From: JACJWR01 sp964556255
GTDB taxonomy: Bacteria > Actinomycetota > Actinomycetes > S36-B12 > UBA10799
Direction of reading: 5' to 3'
NCBI GenBank assembly: GCA_964556255.1
Contig: CAZKVQ010000057.1
Span: 1-19,091, forward strand
DNA length: 19,091 nucleotides
Under the pieces are notes generated by a model, which searched no databases, was not told the origin of the DNA, and was given only the letters and a program-made list of their open reading frames with translations. Below are positions 16,257 to 19,091 of the stretch, piece by piece; position 1 is the first letter of the stretch, and each line of letters opens with the position of its first letter. The translations under genes and the position numbers were made by a program.

Positions 16257-17708
16257 TCACACCGTCAGCGGACGTGCCGTCGGCGGGATCGGCGAGGGCA
16301 ATTCGGTTCCGCCGGTGAGGTAGGCATCGACTGCAGCCGCGGCCGACCTGCCTTCGGCGATGGCCCAGACGATGAGGGACTGGCCACGACCGGCGTCCCC
16401 GGCGACGAACACGCCGGGCACGTTGGTCATGTAGTTCGCGTCCCGGGCGATGTTCCCCCGCTCGTCGAGCTCCACCCGCAGTTGCGACGTCCACGGGTTC
16501 GACTCCGGGCCGGTGAATCCCATGGCCAGCGTGACGAGGTCCGCCGGGATGACCCGCTCGGAGCCGGGGATCGGGGAGAACCGACCTGCCACGAACTCGA
16601 CGTCTGTCAATTCGAGTCCGGTCACTCTGCCACCTTCGCCGACGAATCGGGTGGTAGACACCGCGAAGACGCGATCGCCGTTCTCCTCGTGGGCGCTGGA
16701 GACCCGGTAGACGGCCGGGTAGGTCGGCCAGGGCTGGGTCGGCGGACGCTCGTCCGTTGGTCGCGGCAGGATCTCCAACTGGGTGACCGACGCGGCCCCC
16801 TGCCGGGTTGCCGTTCCAAGGCAGTCGGCGCCGGTGTCACCGCCGCCGATCACCACCACGTGCTTTCCGCCCGCGTGGATGGGTGAGTTGTCGAAGTCCC
16901 CGAGCTGCACCCGGTTCGCGGGCGGCAGGTACTCCATCGCCTGGTGGATGCCGGTCAGGTCCCGACCTGGGACATCCAGGTCGCGTCCCACGGTGGAGCC
17001 GACGGCGATGACCACCGCGTCGTAACGCCGCCGCAGGTCCGACGCCGTGATGTCGACGCCTACCTCGACCCCGGACCGGAACTTGACGCCCTCGGCGCGC
17101 AGTTGGTCGAGGCGACGATCGATGTGGCGCTTCTCCATCTTGAACTCCGGGATGCCGTAGCGCAGCAGGCCACCGATCCGATCGGCACGTTCGTAGACCG
17201 CGACTGTGTGACCGGCGCGGGCCAGCTGCTGGGCGGCGGCCAGCCCGGCCGGACCCGAGCCGACGACGGCGACCGTCTTCTCCGTCAACCGCTCCGGCGG
17301 TTGCGGCGAGACGAAACCGGACTCCCAGGCGCGGTCGATGATCGACACCTCGACCTGCTTGATGGTCACCGGGTCGGCGTTGATGCCGAGAACGCAGGCG
17401 GTCTCGCACGGCGCCGGACAGAGCCTCCCGGTGAACTCCGGGAAGTTGTTCGTGGCGTGAAGACGCTCGATGGCCGCGCGCCAGTCACCTCGGCGCGTCA
17501 TGTCGTTCCACTCCGGTATCAGATTGCCCAGCGGGCATCCGTTGTGACAGAAGGGGATGCCGCAGTCCATGCAACGCGCGGCCTGCGTCTGCAGCTTCTC
17601 CTGGCTGAACTCGTCGTAGACCTCGCGCCAATCGGAGATGCGCACATCGACCGGACGCCGCTCGGGGAGTTCCCGACCGGCCTTCAGGAAACCTCTTGGG
17701 TCAGCCAC
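16257..17708 (-). CDS. gltD: Glutamate synthase (NADPH), small subunit
   Basis: Takes electrons from NADPH through FAD and passes them via iron-sulfur clusters to GltB for glutamate synthesis. It has 483 residues from the GTG at 17708-17706 (VADPRGFLK start). The N-terminal cluster region has RCMDCGIPFCHNGCPLGN and GRLCPAPCETAC, supplying ligands for two [4Fe-4S] clusters. The FAD Rossmann motif is VVGSGPAGLAAAQQLARAG with RIGGLLRYGIPEFK. The NADPH Rossmann motif is VVVIGGGDTGADCLGTA. The C-terminal FAD contact is VFVAGDAGRGQSLIVWAI. Starting from 17735 would add nine residues without a ribosome site; the chosen GTG has GGAGG (17719-17715) six bases upstream. It overlaps the gltB end by eight bases, so coupled translation and a 1:1 complex are likely. 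Confidence 0.97.
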   Translation of the reverse strand: MADPRGFLKAGRELPERRPVDVRISDWREVYDEFSQEKLQTQAARCMDCGIPFCHNGCPLGNLIPEWNDMTRRGDWRAAIERLHATNNFPEFTGRLCPAPCETACVLGINADPVTIKQVEVSIIDRAWESGFVSPQPPERLTEKTVAVVGSGPAGLAAAQQLARAGHTVAVYERADRIGGLLRYGIPEFKMEKRHIDRRLDQLRAEGVKFRSGVEVGVDITASDLRRRYDAVVIAVGSTVGRDLDVPGRDLTGIHQAMEYLPPANRVQLGDFDNSPIHAGGKHVVVIGGGDTGADCLGTATRQGAASVTQLEILPRPTDERPPTQPWPTYPAVYRVSSAHEENGDRVFAVSTTRFVGEGGRVTGLELTDVEFVAGRFSPIPGSERVIPADLVTLAMGFTGPESNPWTSQLRVELDERGNIARDANYMTNVPGVFVAGDAGRGQSLIVWAIAEGRSAAAAVDAYLTGGTELPSPIPPTARPLTV

Positions 17709-19091
17709 GGCTAGCCTCCATGATCGCCTCGTCAACGTTGCGTCCCTCAGCCTCGGCGCGGGCTTGCGCCATCAGCACCCGGCGGTAGTCCCTCGGCATG
17801 ATCTTGGTGAGCCTGGTCACCGTTGCCGGCCAGTCGGCCAACAATGCCTCCGCGACCGGGGACCCGGTCTCCTCCCCGTGCCGGGTAATCACCGTCTTCA
17901 CGAGTTCGGCGTCGGCCGCCCCCAGCGGCTCGACATCGACCATCTCGCGGTTGACCAGCGCCGGATCCAGATCCAGCAGGTAGGCGATGCCGCCCGACAT
18001 CCCGGCGGCGACGTTTCGCCCGGTGGGACCCAGGACCACAACCCGACCCCCGGTCATGTATTCGCAGAGGTGGTCGCCGGCGCCCTCCACCACCACGGTG
18101 GCCCCACTGTTGCGAACACAGCAGCGCTCCCCCACGATCCCGCGCAGGAAGATCTCACCGGAAGTAGCACCGTAGGCGATGACGTTGCCCGCGATGATGT
18201 GGTCCTCAGCCGCAAACGTCGCAGCACGGTCGGGGCGCACCACGAGTCGCCCCCCGGACAGGCCCTTGCCCAGGTAGTCGTTCGCGTCACCTTCCAGGCG
18301 CAGCGTGATCCCCGCCGGCACGAAAGCGCCGAAGGACTGCCCCGCCGATCCGGTGAACGTCAGGTCGATCGTGCCGTCGGGTAGTCCGTCACCCCCGTGC
18401 ACCCTCGTTACCTCGGCGCCCAGCATCGTGCCGACGGTGCGGTTGACGTTGCGGATCTGCAGCTGCGCCCGGACGGGTTCACCATTGGCGATCGCCGGGG
18501 CCGAGATCTCGATCAGCTGGTTGTCCAGCGCCTTATGCAGGCCGTGATCCTGGGCGACCAGGTTGCGGCGCGCTCCCTCGATGTCCGGCACGTGCAGGAT
18601 CGGCGAGAGGTCCAGTCCCGAGGCCTTCCAGTGGTCAACCGCTTTGCGGGCATCGATCACTTCGGCGTGTCCGATGGCCTCGTCGAGGGTGCGGAACCCC
18701 AGTTCGGCCAGTAGTTCACGCACTTCCTCCGCGATGTACTCGAAGAACGTCGTGACGAACTCCGGCTTCCCGCTGAACAGGGCTCGCAGTTCCGGGTTCT
18801 GGGTCGCTACCCCCACCGGGCAGGTGTCGAGGTGGCAGACCCGCATCATGACGCAGCCCATCCCCACCAGCGGGGCGGTCGCGAAGCCGAACTCCTCGGC
18901 GCCCAGAAGGGCCGCGATCACCACGTCCCGTCCGGTCTTGAGCTGGCCATCGGTCTGGATGACCACCCGATCACGTAGCCGATTCAGCAGCAACGTCTGC
19001 TGGGTCTCCGCCAGGCCCAACTCCCAGGGCCCGCCGGCGTGCTTGAGACTGGTCAACGGCGAGGCGCCGGTGCCACCGTCGTGACCGGAGA
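17701..19091 (-). CDS. gltB: Glutamate synthase, large subunit (3' part only)
   Basis: FMN-containing subunit that transfers the glutamine amide to 2-oxoglutarate. The frame enters from the right edge with SGHDGGTGASPLTSLKHAG, a conserved FMN-domain segment, so the true start lies outside; about 460 of roughly 1500 residues are here. The [3Fe-4S] cysteines are in GCVMMRVCHLDTCPVGVATQ (C-x5-C-x4-C). The C-terminal GXGXG beta-helix domain follows, with GSAGQSFGAF, DYLGKGLSGGRLVV, AGNVIAYGATSGEIFLRG and GDHLCEYMTGGRVVVLG. The end is the usual helical tail (MPRDYRRVLMAQARAEAEG). A TTG at 19056 that could be mistaken for a start is internal to the conserved domain. It overlaps gltD by eight bases. 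Confidence 0.97.
   Translation of the reverse strand, partial: SGHDGGTGASPLTSLKHAGGPWELGLAETQQTLLLNRLRDRVVIQTDGQLKTGRDVVIAALLGAEEFGFATAPLVGMGCVMMRVCHLDTCPVGVATQNPELRALFSGKPEFVTTFFEYIAEEVRELLAELGFRTLDEAIGHAEVIDARKAVDHWKASGLDLSPILHVPDIEGARRNLVAQDHGLHKALDNQLIEISAPAIANGEPVRAQLQIRNVNRTVGTMLGAEVTRVHGGDGLPDGTIDLTFTGSAGQSFGAFVPAGITLRLEGDANDYLGKGLSGGRLVVRPDRAATFAAEDHIIAGNVIAYGATSGEIFLRGIVGERCCVRNSGATVVVEGAGDHLCEYMTGGRVVVLGPTGRNVAAGMSGGIAYLLDLDPALVNREMVDVEPLGAADAELVKTVITRHGEETGSPVAEALLADWPATVTRLTKIMPRDYRRVLMAQARAEAEGRNVDEAIMEASRG
17715..17719 (-). promoter_or_regulatory. Ribosome binding site fixing the gltD GTG start
   Basis: GGAGG inside the last codons of gltB lies six bases before the GTG at 17708. 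It decides against the upstream in-frame start at 17735. Confidence 0.7.

Overview
The window is a high-GC chromosomal segment from an actinobacterium, most likely of the class Actinomycetia. The evidence is a BldD orthologue with its cyclic-di-GMP motif, an actinobacterial integration host factor (mIHF type) next to gmk, and the gene order bldD / pyrR-pyrB-pyrC-carA-carB-pyrD-pyrF-mihF-gmk-rpoZ-coaBC-metK, which matches the Streptomyces chromosome as I remember it. Two details differ from typical Streptomyces or Mycobacterium: dihydroorotate dehydrogenase is the class 1B, PyrK-coupled type, and PyrF is the short type I enzyme. A run of 10 N inside pyrK shows this is a draft or scaffolded assembly. 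Genus cannot be assigned from this sequence alone.

Layout. From 13833 down to 1 (minus strand) lies one nearly gapless gene train: pyrR, pyrB, pyrC, a PH-like single-pass membrane protein, carA, carB, pyrK, pyrD, pyrF, mihF and gmk. Their stop and start codons mostly overlap (ATGA, GTGA, TTGA or TGATG). After short gaps follow rpoZ, coaBC and metK (cut by the window edge). At 14062-14556 the divergent bldD gene lies on the plus strand. It converges at 14557-14647 on pyk (minus), which follows gltD and the 3' part of gltB (both minus, cut by the right edge). No stretch over 300 bases is gene-free; the longest non-coding stretch is the pyrR/bldD intergenic region of about 230 bases.

Function. 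The train encodes all steps from bicarbonate and glutamine to UMP: CarAB, PyrB, PyrC, PyrD/PyrK and PyrF, but pyrE is not present here. It then continues into purine salvage (gmk), nucleoid architecture (mihF), the RNA polymerase omega subunit, coenzyme A synthesis and S-adenosylmethionine synthesis. GltBD supplies glutamate from glutamine and 2-oxoglutarate, and pyruvate kinase ends glycolysis, so the right side is central carbon and nitrogen metabolism.

Regulation. The pyrR leader carries a hairpin matching the PyrR-binding RNA consensus directly against the Shine-Dalgarno sequence, which suggests translational repression by PyrR and uridine nucleotides as reported in Mycobacterium smegmatis. 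The bldD promoter region carries two BldD-box-like palindromes, one overlapping an extended -10 element, which suggests autoregulation. I found no mobile element, CRISPR array, RNA gene or clearly new system. The best leads are this regulatory region, the uncharacterised membrane protein inside the pyr operon, and the pyrK-pyrD-pyrF module.
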